A program made the translations under genes and the position numbers. The notes beneath the pieces were generated by a model that did not search any database, was not told where the DNA came from, and saw only the letters and a list, made by a program, of their open reading frames with translations. DNA of 42,785 nucleotides from Deltaproteobacteria bacterium. GTDB taxonomy: Bacteria; Desulfobacterota; Binatia; UBA9968; JAJDTQ01. Shown one piece after another: positions 33,486 to 40,413 of the stretch. The DNA is taken from positions 1-42,785 of the forward strand of contig JAPPNF010000122.1 in the NCBI GenBank assembly GCA_028818755.1, in the 5' to 3' direction. Every line of letters starts with the position of its first letter. The first letter of the stretch is position 1.

Positions 33486-35773
33486 GACTCCCTCCGGTCA
33501 AGGGCCATCAATAGAGTCGGTAAAAGCAGAAAATCGCCCGCGAGCGCAAACAGAATCGTGGTGGTCACCATGAGTCCGAGCGCCCAACTGACCTCGAAAC
33601 CCGACGACGCGAAGACCAGGAAGCCGGCGGACAGCACCGCGGTGGTGACCCACAGAGCGTGGCCGACGTTTCGAAAGACCGAGCGCACCGCCTCGGTGGG
33701 CGGAAGGCCCTCCCGGCGGAACTTCAGATACTTGCTGAGGAAGTGGATCGTGTCGTCCACCACGATCCCGAAGGAGATGGCGACCATCACCGAGGCCGCG
33801 AGCCCCACCTCGCCCACCAGCCAGCCCCACAGCCCGAAGGTCATGATCGCGGGAATGAAGTTCGGCACGAGGCTGATGAGGCCCAGGCGCACGCTCCTGA
33901 AGACCCCGATGAGAATCAACGAGATCAGCGCCATGGCGACGATGGTGGCCCGCAGCATGCTCTCGATGTTGCGCCGGGACAGGTGGGCGAAGACCACGGT
34001 CATACCCGTCGCCTCGGTGGCGAGCCCCGGCGCGTTGGCCCGGAGCCAGGCCGTTGCGCGCGCGTCGATCTCGCGGTGCTCCTGGGACGACGAGCTGGTG
34101 ACCACGACGGTCATGCGCGTGGCCGACTTGCCCACGTCGATGCGGTCGTTCAGGTCGCTGCCGAACGGCAGCGACAGCTCGTAGAGCAGCAGGTACTGCG
34201 CGGCGAGCTTGGGATCGTCCGGCAGCCGGTAGAATGCCGGGTCGTCGTTGTGCATGTTCTTGTTCAGGCGCTTCATGATGTCCGGAAACGCCTGCACATG
34301 GCTCACCTCGGGCTGGCTCCGGAACCATTCGGCGAAAGCGTCCACCGTGCGCAGGTACTTGGGGTCGGTGATGCCGCCTTCCCGGTCAGCCTTGAGCGAG
34401 TACTCCAGCGTGTTCAGGCTGGTGAGATTCGCCACCACGAAGTCGGTGTGGCGCCGGAACTCGTAGCGGTCGTCGAAATACTTGGTCCAGTTATCCGTAA
34501 GCTCGATGCGGGGGACACCCGTGGCCAAGGCCAGCGCCGCAAGGGCGACACACCCTAGCAGCACCCTGCGCCGCGCGACCACGAAGGCGCCGAGGCGGTC
34601 GAAGAAGGGGAGCCCCTCTGCGCGGGCGCGAGGGGCGCGCAGCGGCAGGATGGAAAGGACCGCGGGAAGAAGCGTCATGGAGTAGACGAAGGCGCAGGAC
34701 ACGCCGAACGCCACGTAGTTTCCCAGAACGTGGAACGGCGGCGAGTCCGAGAAATTCAGGCTCAGGAAACCGATGGAGGTGGTAGCCGCGGTCAGGAACA
34801 CCGGATAGGTGTTGGAGCGCAGCGACTCGGCGACCGCCTCGTTCCTGTCCAGTCCGCGGCTCATGCCCAACAAGGTGGCGGCGACGATGTGGACGGAGCT
34901 CGCCACGGCTACGGCCATGACGATGATCGGCACGCCGGAATTGGCGGGGCTGAACACCGCGCCCATCCAGCCCGCGAGCCCCATGGTCGTGTTGACGGCG
35001 AACACGAGGACGAGAACGATGGAGACGGTCCCCCACGCCGAGCGCAGCAGGAAGGCCGCGACCGCGATGATGATCAGGAACACGACCGGCGCCAGGGTTT
35101 CCAGGTCGTCCTGCGTCGCGTCGTTGAAGGCGCGGTTCATGACGATGATGCCGGTCAGGTAGTAGTCGATGTCCGGATGGCTCGCCCGGGCCTTGTCCAG
35201 GAGGGCCCTCAGATGATCGGTGATCTCTATCACCGCGGGGTCGGACTCCTCGGGAAGGACGAAGTTGATGACCAGCCCGGCCACCCGTCCGTCGCGGGAC
35301 ACCAGGCGCCCGGCCACCTCGGGGGAGCTCAGGGCGATCTTCTCGACGCGCGCAAGGTCCGCGTCGCTCAGGGCCTGCGCGTCCTCCACCAGCGGTTCGA
35401 CGATCAGATCGTCTCCGTCCGCCTCGCTGTGGGTATAATTGGTAAGCGAGTCGACTCGGCTGGAATGAGGCGCTTCCCACCCGGCGGCGGTGAGCTCCTC
35501 CATGGCCACCAGGACCTCACGGGTGAACACCGTGCCCTTTCGCGGCGCCACGGCGATCAGCGCCGAGTTGGATGCCGTGTAGGTGTTCTCCAGGGCGTCG
35601 AAAGCGGCGAGTTGCGGATTGTCCTCACCGAACAGGACACGATGATCGTTCTTGATGACCACGAACTGGGCACCCGCGGTCAGGGCCAGCATCACCAGCG
35701 TTGCGAGCCCGGCCACCAGCCACCGGTGGCGCAGAACGGCGGCGATGTAGCGTTCCAGCGACAGGCGGTTCAT
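33482..35773 (-). CDS. MMPL/RND family transporter
   Basis: A 763-residue inner-membrane transporter in the RND superfamily, in two halves, each with one helix, a large periplasmic loop and about five helices. The first helix is about residues 17-38; helices 2-6 start near LAPVVFLIIIAVAAFLL; the second half starts near VLLGCVALAALALATG. The later half has FGIVVDDTIHFLSKY, a charged proton-relay helix motif; the matching helix of the first half reads VAVASSVHIVAATL and lacks Asp. Relatives include hopanoid transporter HpnN and mycobacterial MmpL proteins, which move lipids. The gene lies 43 nt after the MpaB/Lcp-like gene and overlaps the LolA-like gene. Confidence 0.92.
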   Translation of the reverse strand: MNRLSLERYIAAVLRHRWLVAGLATLVMLALTAGAQFVVIKNDHRVLFGEDNPQLAAFDALENTYTASNSALIAVAPRKGTVFTREVLVAMEELTAAGWEAPHSSRVDSLTNYTHSEADGDDLIVEPLVEDAQALSDADLARVEKIALSSPEVAGRLVSRDGRVAGLVINFVLPEESDPAVIEITDHLRALLDKARASHPDIDYYLTGIIVMNRAFNDATQDDLETLAPVVFLIIIAVAAFLLRSAWGTVSIVLVLVFAVNTTMGLAGWMGAVFSPANSGVPIIVMAVAVASSVHIVAATLLGMSRGLDRNEAVAESLRSNTYPVFLTAATTSIGFLSLNFSDSPPFHVLGNYVAFGVSCAFVYSMTLLPAVLSILPLRAPRARAEGLPFFDRLGAFVVARRRVLLGCVALAALALATGVPRIELTDNWTKYFDDRYEFRRHTDFVVANLTSLNTLEYSLKADREGGITDPKYLRTVDAFAEWFRSQPEVSHVQAFPDIMKRLNKNMHNDDPAFYRLPDDPKLAAQYLLLYELSLPFGSDLNDRIDVGKSATRMTVVVTSSSSQEHREIDARATAWLRANAPGLATEATGMTVVFAHLSRRNIESMLRATIVAMALISLILIGVFRSVRLGLISLVPNFIPAIMTFGLWGWLVGEVGLAASVMVAISFGIVVDDTIHFLSKYLKFRREGLPPTEAVRSVFRNVGHALWVTTAVLSAGFLVFASSGFEVSWALGLMVTTTILFALAGDFLLLPTLLMALDRRES

Positions 35774-35816
35774 GGAGCGCGACGCTCCCGGATGGAGACT
35801 GCGGGTACGGGGATCT

Positions 35817-36971
35817 TCACCATTCGCTCTGCTTCGATGAGTGGACGTGATCGGGCATCTTGTAGCTCAAGCCGCCTTCGTCGTACACGGAGATCTGGAT
35901 CATCTGCGAGAAATTTCCCGATCGGATGAACTGGTCGCTCTTGAGCATCCGCTGGAGACGCTGTTTCATCCGGAACATGAACAGGGTCCCGAAGGTCGCG
36001 GTCTTCGGATACCGGAAATGGTCGGCGAGCTGGTTGCCGATGAGGGCGCGGGAAAGGCGCCGGGCCAAGGCCGTCACTCTTGTCCGCTCGTCCGGATCCT
36101 GGATGTCCGCCACGCCCGGGATGGCGTCGATCAGCATGTTCGCCATGGCGGCCGAGTCCGCGTCGGGTTCGGGCTCGATGGTCCTGGCGATCCTGTACAT
36201 TCTTTCCGCCGAGCGCACGTCCGTGTAGAGGATGGCTTCGGGTATTCCCATGAGAAGGCCGGAATAGCGCCACACGGCCATAACGCTGTCGTATTCCTCT
36301 TTGGTGAACTTCGCGCCCAGCAGCGCCGAGTATTCCAGCAGCAGCCTGGAGAAAACGGAGATGGCGAAGCCCAGGTGCGCCGCGCTTACCGGCGTTCCCC
36401 AGGCTTCGAGGTCCCAGTCGTCGGATTTCGCCAGCAGGTTCCTGATGCGGGCGTGAACGAAGCGGACCCGGGTGGACAGCTTCCATCCATCGCCGTCGCG
36501 GTTGAGGCCGCCCGGGAAAAAGATGTCCAGGAGTTGGCGGTTGTTCTGCTGGAGGCGCCGCTTGGTCGAACCGACCCGGCCGGTGATGTAGAAGGATTTC
36601 GAGATGAGCGTCGCAAACCCTTCCACCAGCACGCCGGTGACGAACGCCACGAGCATCAAGTCCACGTTCGCGTGGAAGGCGCGGATCCCCGGACGAAAGG
36701 CTTCGCGGTCGAGCCAGGGAGGATCCTCGAGGTTCGCGAAGAAGTCGCGCAGGGGCTTGGGAGCATCGCGCAGGACCTCGTCGTGCTGCTCGATGCCGGC
36801 GCCGATGAACCGGTGCAATTGTCCCGGATTCATCGAGGCAAGCTCCTCCATGACAGGGTCCAGTTCAGGGTCGCCAACGGTGGTGTGACGGATATAGTCG
36901 TCCGCCAGCGCTTCGTCGACAAGGCGCGCCTTTGCGTAGCCTTCGGTATAGGCGGTCGGCGCCGGTAGCAT
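35817..36971 (-). CDS. MpaB/latex-clearing-protein-like (DUF2236) putative haem oxygenase
   Basis: A 384-residue protein of the ER-bound oxygenase MpaB / rubber oxygenase catalytic domain family. The core is FYITGRVGSTKRRL, IFFPGGLNRDGDGWKL and TRVRFVHARIRNLL; in the last, Arg170-x2-His173-x3-Arg177 reproduces the spacing around the haem-ligating His of the latex clearing protein Lcp. Lcp is a b-type haem dioxygenase cleaving polyisoprene, and MpaB cleaves a farnesyl side chain, so the family favours terpenoid double bonds. There is no signal peptide; a hydrophobic stretch (DLMLVAFVTGVLVEGFATL) may bind the membrane. The neighbours are dxs (52 nt upstream) and MMPL (43 nt downstream), so an isoprenoid-lipid substrate is a fair guess. 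Activity is unproven. Confidence 0.82.
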   Translation of the reverse strand: MLPAPTAYTEGYAKARLVDEALADDYIRHTTVGDPELDPVMEELASMNPGQLHRFIGAGIEQHDEVLRDAPKPLRDFFANLEDPPWLDREAFRPGIRAFHANVDLMLVAFVTGVLVEGFATLISKSFYITGRVGSTKRRLQQNNRQLLDIFFPGGLNRDGDGWKLSTRVRFVHARIRNLLAKSDDWDLEAWGTPVSAAHLGFAISVFSRLLLEYSALLGAKFTKEEYDSVMAVWRYSGLLMGIPEAILYTDVRSAERMYRIARTIEPEPDADSAAMANMLIDAIPGVADIQDPDERTRVTALARRLSRALIGNQLADHFRYPKTATFGTLFMFRMKQRLQRMLKSDQFIRSGNFSQMIQISVYDEGGLSYKMPDHVHSSKQSEW

Positions 36972-36991
36972 CCTTCGAGCTCTCGACAGTT

Positions 36992-37036
36992 AGGCGACTT
37001 CGAAGCTCAGGCGACTTCGAAGTTCAGGCGACTTCG
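36992..37036. repeat. 17-bp tandem repeat carrying the dxs stop codon
   Basis: AGGCGACTTCGAAGCTC (36992-37008) and AGGCGACTTCGAAGTTC (37009-37025) are followed by a partial third copy AGGCGACTTCG (37026-37036). In the minus-strand sense each unit contains the last three codons of dxs and a stop (GAAGTCGCC then TGA or TAA), so the 3' end of the gene has been duplicated twice into the dxs-oxygenase spacer. Confidence 0.8.
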
Positions 37037-38919
37037 GCGTGACCGGCGACGTGAGCGAACAACTCCTTTGCCTGCTGATGGATTCCGTCGGCGGTCAGGC
37101 CATACTTCTCGCGAAGCAGATCCTGGGGACCCTGCTCGATGTACCAGTCGGGCAACCCAAGGCACTTCGTCCTGACACCGACAATACCCTTTTCGGACAA
37201 TAGTTCAAGTACCGCGGACCCGAATCCGCCCATGGCCGTGGACTCCTCCACCGTGAGCAGGCACTTCACCTCCCTCGCCACGCTCCCGATCAGGTCGCCG
37301 TCAAGAGGCTTCACGAACCGCGCGTTGATCACCGCGGCGGAGATCCCCTCCTGCTGGAGCCGCTCCGCCGCCGTCACCGCCTGGTGCACCGTCACGCCAA
37401 TGGCCACCAGCGCAATGTCCGTGCCTTCCCGCAGCAACTCCCCCTTGCCCAAAGGCAAGGTTTGCGGCATCGGATCCATTTCCACCCCGAGGCTCGACCC
37501 CCGTGGATAGCGAACCGCCGCGGGCCGGTCGTAGCTGACGCACGACTTGACCATGTGCTGCAGCTCGTTCTCGTCCTTGGGGGCCATGACCACCATGTTG
37601 GGCACGTGCCGGAGGTAGGCCAGGTCGAACGCGCCGTGATGGGTCGTGCCGTCCTCGGCCACGAGTCCGCCGCGGTCGATGCAGAACGTCACCGGCAGGT
37701 TCTGCGTGGCGACGTCGTGGACCACCTGGTCATAGGCCCGCTGCAGAAAGGTCGAATAGATGGGAATCACCGGCCTCATGCCCTGCGCCGCCAAGCCGCC
37801 GGCGAAGGTCACCGCGTGCTGCTCGGCGATGCCGACGTCGTAGAGCCGCTCCGGAAAGACCTTCTCGAACGCGGCCAAGCCCGTCCCCTCGGACATGGCG
37901 GCGGTGATGGCGACGATGCGGGGATCTTCCTTGGCCAACTGGATCAGCGTATTGACGGCAATGCTGCTGTAGGAGGCCCCGGCGGATTTCTTCTTGGGCC
38001 TCCCGGTTTCCCGGTCGAACGGCGAGCTGGCATGAAACCACACGGGGTTGTCCATGGCCGGCCCGTAGCCCAGGCCCTTCTTGGTGACCACGTGAAGCAA
38101 GGTCGGCCCGTCCAGCTTGAGCACGTTCTCCAGGGTCGGCAGCAGGTGCTCGAACTTGTGCCCGTCGATGGGCCCGAAGTAGCGGAACCCCAGTTCCTCG
38201 AACAACAGCCCGGGCAGCAGCAGCCCTTTGACCAACTCCTGGGCGCGGCCGGCCAATCGCTGCACCTGGTCGCCGATGTGGGGCATCCTGCCCAGCACCC
38301 GTTTCGTCTCTTCCGTGATCCGGTCGAAGAACTCGCCGGTGATGGTGCGGTTCAGATACGCCGAGATCGCCCCGACGTTCTTGGAGATGGACATCTGGTT
38401 GTCGTTGAGGATCACCAGCAGGTCTCTCTTCGATCCTCCCGCCTGTTGAAGCCCCTCCATGGTCAGACCGGAGGTGAGGGCGCCGTCGCCGACCACGCAC
38501 ACGACCTTGTGCCTCTGCTTCCGCTGCTCGCGGGCCTCCACGAACCCCACCGCCGCGGAGACGCCGGTGCCGGCATGGCCGGCGTTGAAGGTGTCGTACT
38601 CGCTCTCTTCGCGCTTGCAGAACCCGCTCAGCCCCTCGAACTGGCGGATGGTGTGAAACTGCTCACGGCGCCCGGTCAACAGCTTGTGGGCGTAGGCTTG
38701 GTTGCTGGTGTCCCAGACGATGAGGTCCCTGGGCGTGTCCAGCAGGTAGTGAAGCGCGACGGTGAGCTCGATGACCCCCAGGTTGGAGGCAAGGTGCCCG
38801 CCCACGTTGGAGATGACCGATATGATCTCCTCGCGGATCTCCTCGCAAAGCTCCGGAAACTGCTCGGGCGAGAATCTCTTCAGGTCGGCAGGACTGTCGA
38901 TCATTTTCAGGATGGACAT
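37024..38919 (-). CDS. dxs: 1-deoxy-D-xylulose-5-phosphate synthase
   Basis: A 631-residue thiamine diphosphate enzyme that condenses pyruvate and glyceraldehyde 3-phosphate, the entry to the MEP isoprenoid pathway. ThDP/Mg binding is at GDGALTSG (144-151) with NDNQMS at 172-177, and the conserved catalytic Glu366 lies in VGIAEQHAVTFA. Also present are SGFCKREESEYDTF, SSPFDRETG and the C-terminal transketolase-type VEEST. One oddity: the usual DVGHQAYPHK is DTSNQAYAHK, so Asn73 replaces a normally conserved His. ATG 38919 has GGAGGAGGAG upstream. A perfect TTGACA promoter precedes it. The gene heads a minus-strand series continuing into the putative oxygenase and lipid transport genes. Confidence 0.95.
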   Translation of the reverse strand: MSILKMIDSPADLKRFSPEQFPELCEEIREEIISVISNVGGHLASNLGVIELTVALHYLLDTPRDLIVWDTSNQAYAHKLLTGRREQFHTIRQFEGLSGFCKREESEYDTFNAGHAGTGVSAAVGFVEAREQRKQRHKVVCVVGDGALTSGLTMEGLQQAGGSKRDLLVILNDNQMSISKNVGAISAYLNRTITGEFFDRITEETKRVLGRMPHIGDQVQRLAGRAQELVKGLLLPGLLFEELGFRYFGPIDGHKFEHLLPTLENVLKLDGPTLLHVVTKKGLGYGPAMDNPVWFHASSPFDRETGRPKKKSAGASYSSIAVNTLIQLAKEDPRIVAITAAMSEGTGLAAFEKVFPERLYDVGIAEQHAVTFAGGLAAQGMRPVIPIYSTFLQRAYDQVVHDVATQNLPVTFCIDRGGLVAEDGTTHHGAFDLAYLRHVPNMVVMAPKDENELQHMVKSCVSYDRPAAVRYPRGSSLGVEMDPMPQTLPLGKGELLREGTDIALVAIGVTVHQAVTAAERLQQEGISAAVINARFVKPLDGDLIGSVAREVKCLLTVEESTAMGGFGSAVLELLSEKGIVGVRTKCLGLPDWYIEQGPQDLLREKYGLTADGIHQQAKELFAHVAGHAEVA

Positions 38920-38958
38920 GATCTCCTCCTCCCGTCAAAAAGGGGCTTAACCATCGGC

Positions 38959-38977
38959 GGTAGCCCAATAAGCTACC
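38959..38977 (-). promoter_or_regulatory. small hairpin in the dxs leader
   Basis: GGTAGC and GCTACC (6-bp stem, 7-nt loop) lie at the predicted start of the dxs transcript, about 40 nt before the ATG. It might stabilise the 5' end; no known riboswitch is recognised. Confidence 0.35.
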
Positions 38978-38978
38978 A

Positions 38979-39007
38979 ATTGTTGCAAAGCGGAGACCCT
39001 CTGTCAA
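38979..39007 (-). promoter_or_regulatory. sigma70-type promoter of dxs
   Basis: On the minus strand a perfect TTGACA (39007-39002) is 17 nt from AACAAT (38984-38979), giving a leader of about 50 nt before dxs. Elsewhere in the 350-bp gap between dxs and the cupin gene I see only the divergent promoter and hairpin listed separately. Confidence 0.55.
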
Positions 39008-39145
39008 AGAGCAAGGGCAACGATTGTTCGAGTTTTGGCAACGGTCGGGAAAGCCGCTTCGCAGGTGTCGGGACCCCGTTGACAGGCCCGGCCTCCGGAC
39101 GCCGGGGCGACGGTCGGCAGTGTGTGGGCCCGCTGTCCGACGGTC

Positions 39146-39175
39146 TTGACCCGTGACGCCACGGGACGCTATATA
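39146..39175 (+). promoter_or_regulatory. promoter of the cupin-eutA genes
   Basis: TTGACC (39146-39151) is followed after 18 nt by TATATA, part of the AT-rich TATATAAAATA (39170-39180), the most AT-rich spot in this region. Transcription would begin near 39183, about 87 nt before the cupin start. Confidence 0.55.
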
Positions 39176-39192
39176 AAATAATTCCTGTTTAC

Positions 39193-39221
39193 CGGGCTGG
39201 GCAAAACGCCAGCCCGTTTTT
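39193..39221 (+). terminator. intrinsic-terminator-like hairpin in the cupin leader
   Basis: CGGGCTGG (39193-39200) pairs with CCAGCCCG (39209-39216) across an 8-nt loop and is followed by TTTTT (39217-39221). It lies about 10 nt after the predicted transcription start and 49 nt before the gene, so it would act as an early attenuator, or end a very short RNA, rather than close an upstream gene, since the upstream gene dxs is divergent. Confidence 0.55.
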
Positions 39222-39269
39222 CGTTCTCCGAACGAGCGTTTCACAAAAACCAATTCAAGGAGCGATTCC

Positions 39270-40400
39270 ATGGGAGAAGATATCAGCGAAGCCGTAGCAG
39301 AGAAGACCAAGTTCACCTACGACCACTGGATGGAGGGCCTGGGACTTCCGATCCACACCGGGTACTTTATCGGGGACCTGCGCACCTGCGACCTCGAATG
39401 GTGGGAAGACCGCAAGTGCAAGGCGGCCTTCATGCAACTCATGGGGCAGGAGGGCGTCACCGGAGCCTGGATCCAGGAGATCGCCCCCGGAGAGTCGAGC
39501 CCGCCGGTCAGATTCGCCCTCGACGAGGTCGTCTACGTGGTGGAGGGCCGCGGCACCACCACGGTGTGGCGCGACGACAACGGCACCAGGAAGACCTTCG
39601 AGTGGCAGAACAACAGCATGTTCATCGTCCCCCGCAACTACCACTACACCATCAACAACATGCAGGGCGACAAGGTGGTCCGGCTGCTGCACTACAACTA
39701 CCTGCCGCTGGCCATGTCGTCCGTGGGAGACCCGGAGTTCTTCTTCGACAACCCGTTCTCCGGCCAGGACGTCATCGCTTCCGGGGAAGGCGAATTCTAC
39801 TCCGAGGCCAAGATGGTCACGGACTCGGGCAAGTGGAACGTGTGGAACCGGCGCGTCTACTGGTACGGCAACTTCTTCCCGGACATGCGCGCCTGGGACA
39901 AGCTGGACGAGAACAAGAAGCGCGGCGCCGGCGGCCACAGCGTGTTCATCGAGTTCCCCAACTCGGAGCTTTCCTGCCACATGTCGGTGTTCGCGGCGCG
40001 CACCTACAAGAAGGCGCACCGCCACGGCCCCGGCAGGGTCATCGTCATTCCGGCGGGCGAAGGCTACTCGATCCTGTGGGAAGAGGGCAAGGAGAAGATC
40101 GTGGTCCCGTGGCACGAGGCCAGCGTTTTCGTGCCGCCCAACAAGTGGTTCCACCAGCACTTCAACGCCGGCACCACGCACGCGCGCTACCTGGCCTTCC
40201 ATCCGCCCATGCAGTTCCACGGCTACGCGGAGAAGGTCGAGGACCGGGCCAAGGACCAGATCGAATATCCGGACGAGGATCCGTTCATCCGGCAGAAGTT
40301 CGAGGAAGAGCTGGACAAGCGCGGCACCACGAGCCTGATGCACGAGGAAGCCTATACCAACTACGACTACGAGTGGTCCAAGGGGATGGGAAAACAGTAG
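39270..40400 (+). CDS. two-domain cupin protein
   Basis: A 376-residue protein with two cupin barrels, like gentisate-dioxygenase-type bicupins in plan but not closely recognisable as one. Domain 1 (about 62-145) contains RFALDEVVYVVEGRGTTTVW and MFIVPRNYHYTINN; the His-x-His metal pair is missing from it. Domain 2 (about 235-312) has KKAHRHGPGRVIVIPAGEG with His250 and His252, and PPNKWFHQHFNAG with His295/His297, so this barrel probably binds a metal. There is no signal peptide. AAGGAG lies 7 nt before ATG 39270. The EutA-like gene follows after 13 nt, so the two are co-transcribed. No reaction can be assigned. Confidence 0.82.
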   Translation: MGEDISEAVAEKTKFTYDHWMEGLGLPIHTGYFIGDLRTCDLEWWEDRKCKAAFMQLMGQEGVTGAWIQEIAPGESSPPVRFALDEVVYVVEGRGTTTVWRDDNGTRKTFEWQNNSMFIVPRNYHYTINNMQGDKVVRLLHYNYLPLAMSSVGDPEFFFDNPFSGQDVIASGEGEFYSEAKMVTDSGKWNVWNRRVYWYGNFFPDMRAWDKLDENKKRGAGGHSVFIEFPNSELSCHMSVFAARTYKKAHRHGPGRVIVIPAGEGYSILWEEGKEKIVVPWHEASVFVPPNKWFHQHFNAGTTHARYLAFHPPMQFHGYAEKVEDRAKDQIEYPDEDPFIRQKFEEELDKRGTTSLMHEEAYTNYDYEWSKGMGKQ

Positions 40401-40413
40401 GGTTACGCGAGCC

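Noticed and set aside
39193..39221. Terminator of an upstream gene
   Set aside because: The gene upstream (dxs) runs the other way, and the T-run is on the plus strand, so it can only act on the cupin leader.
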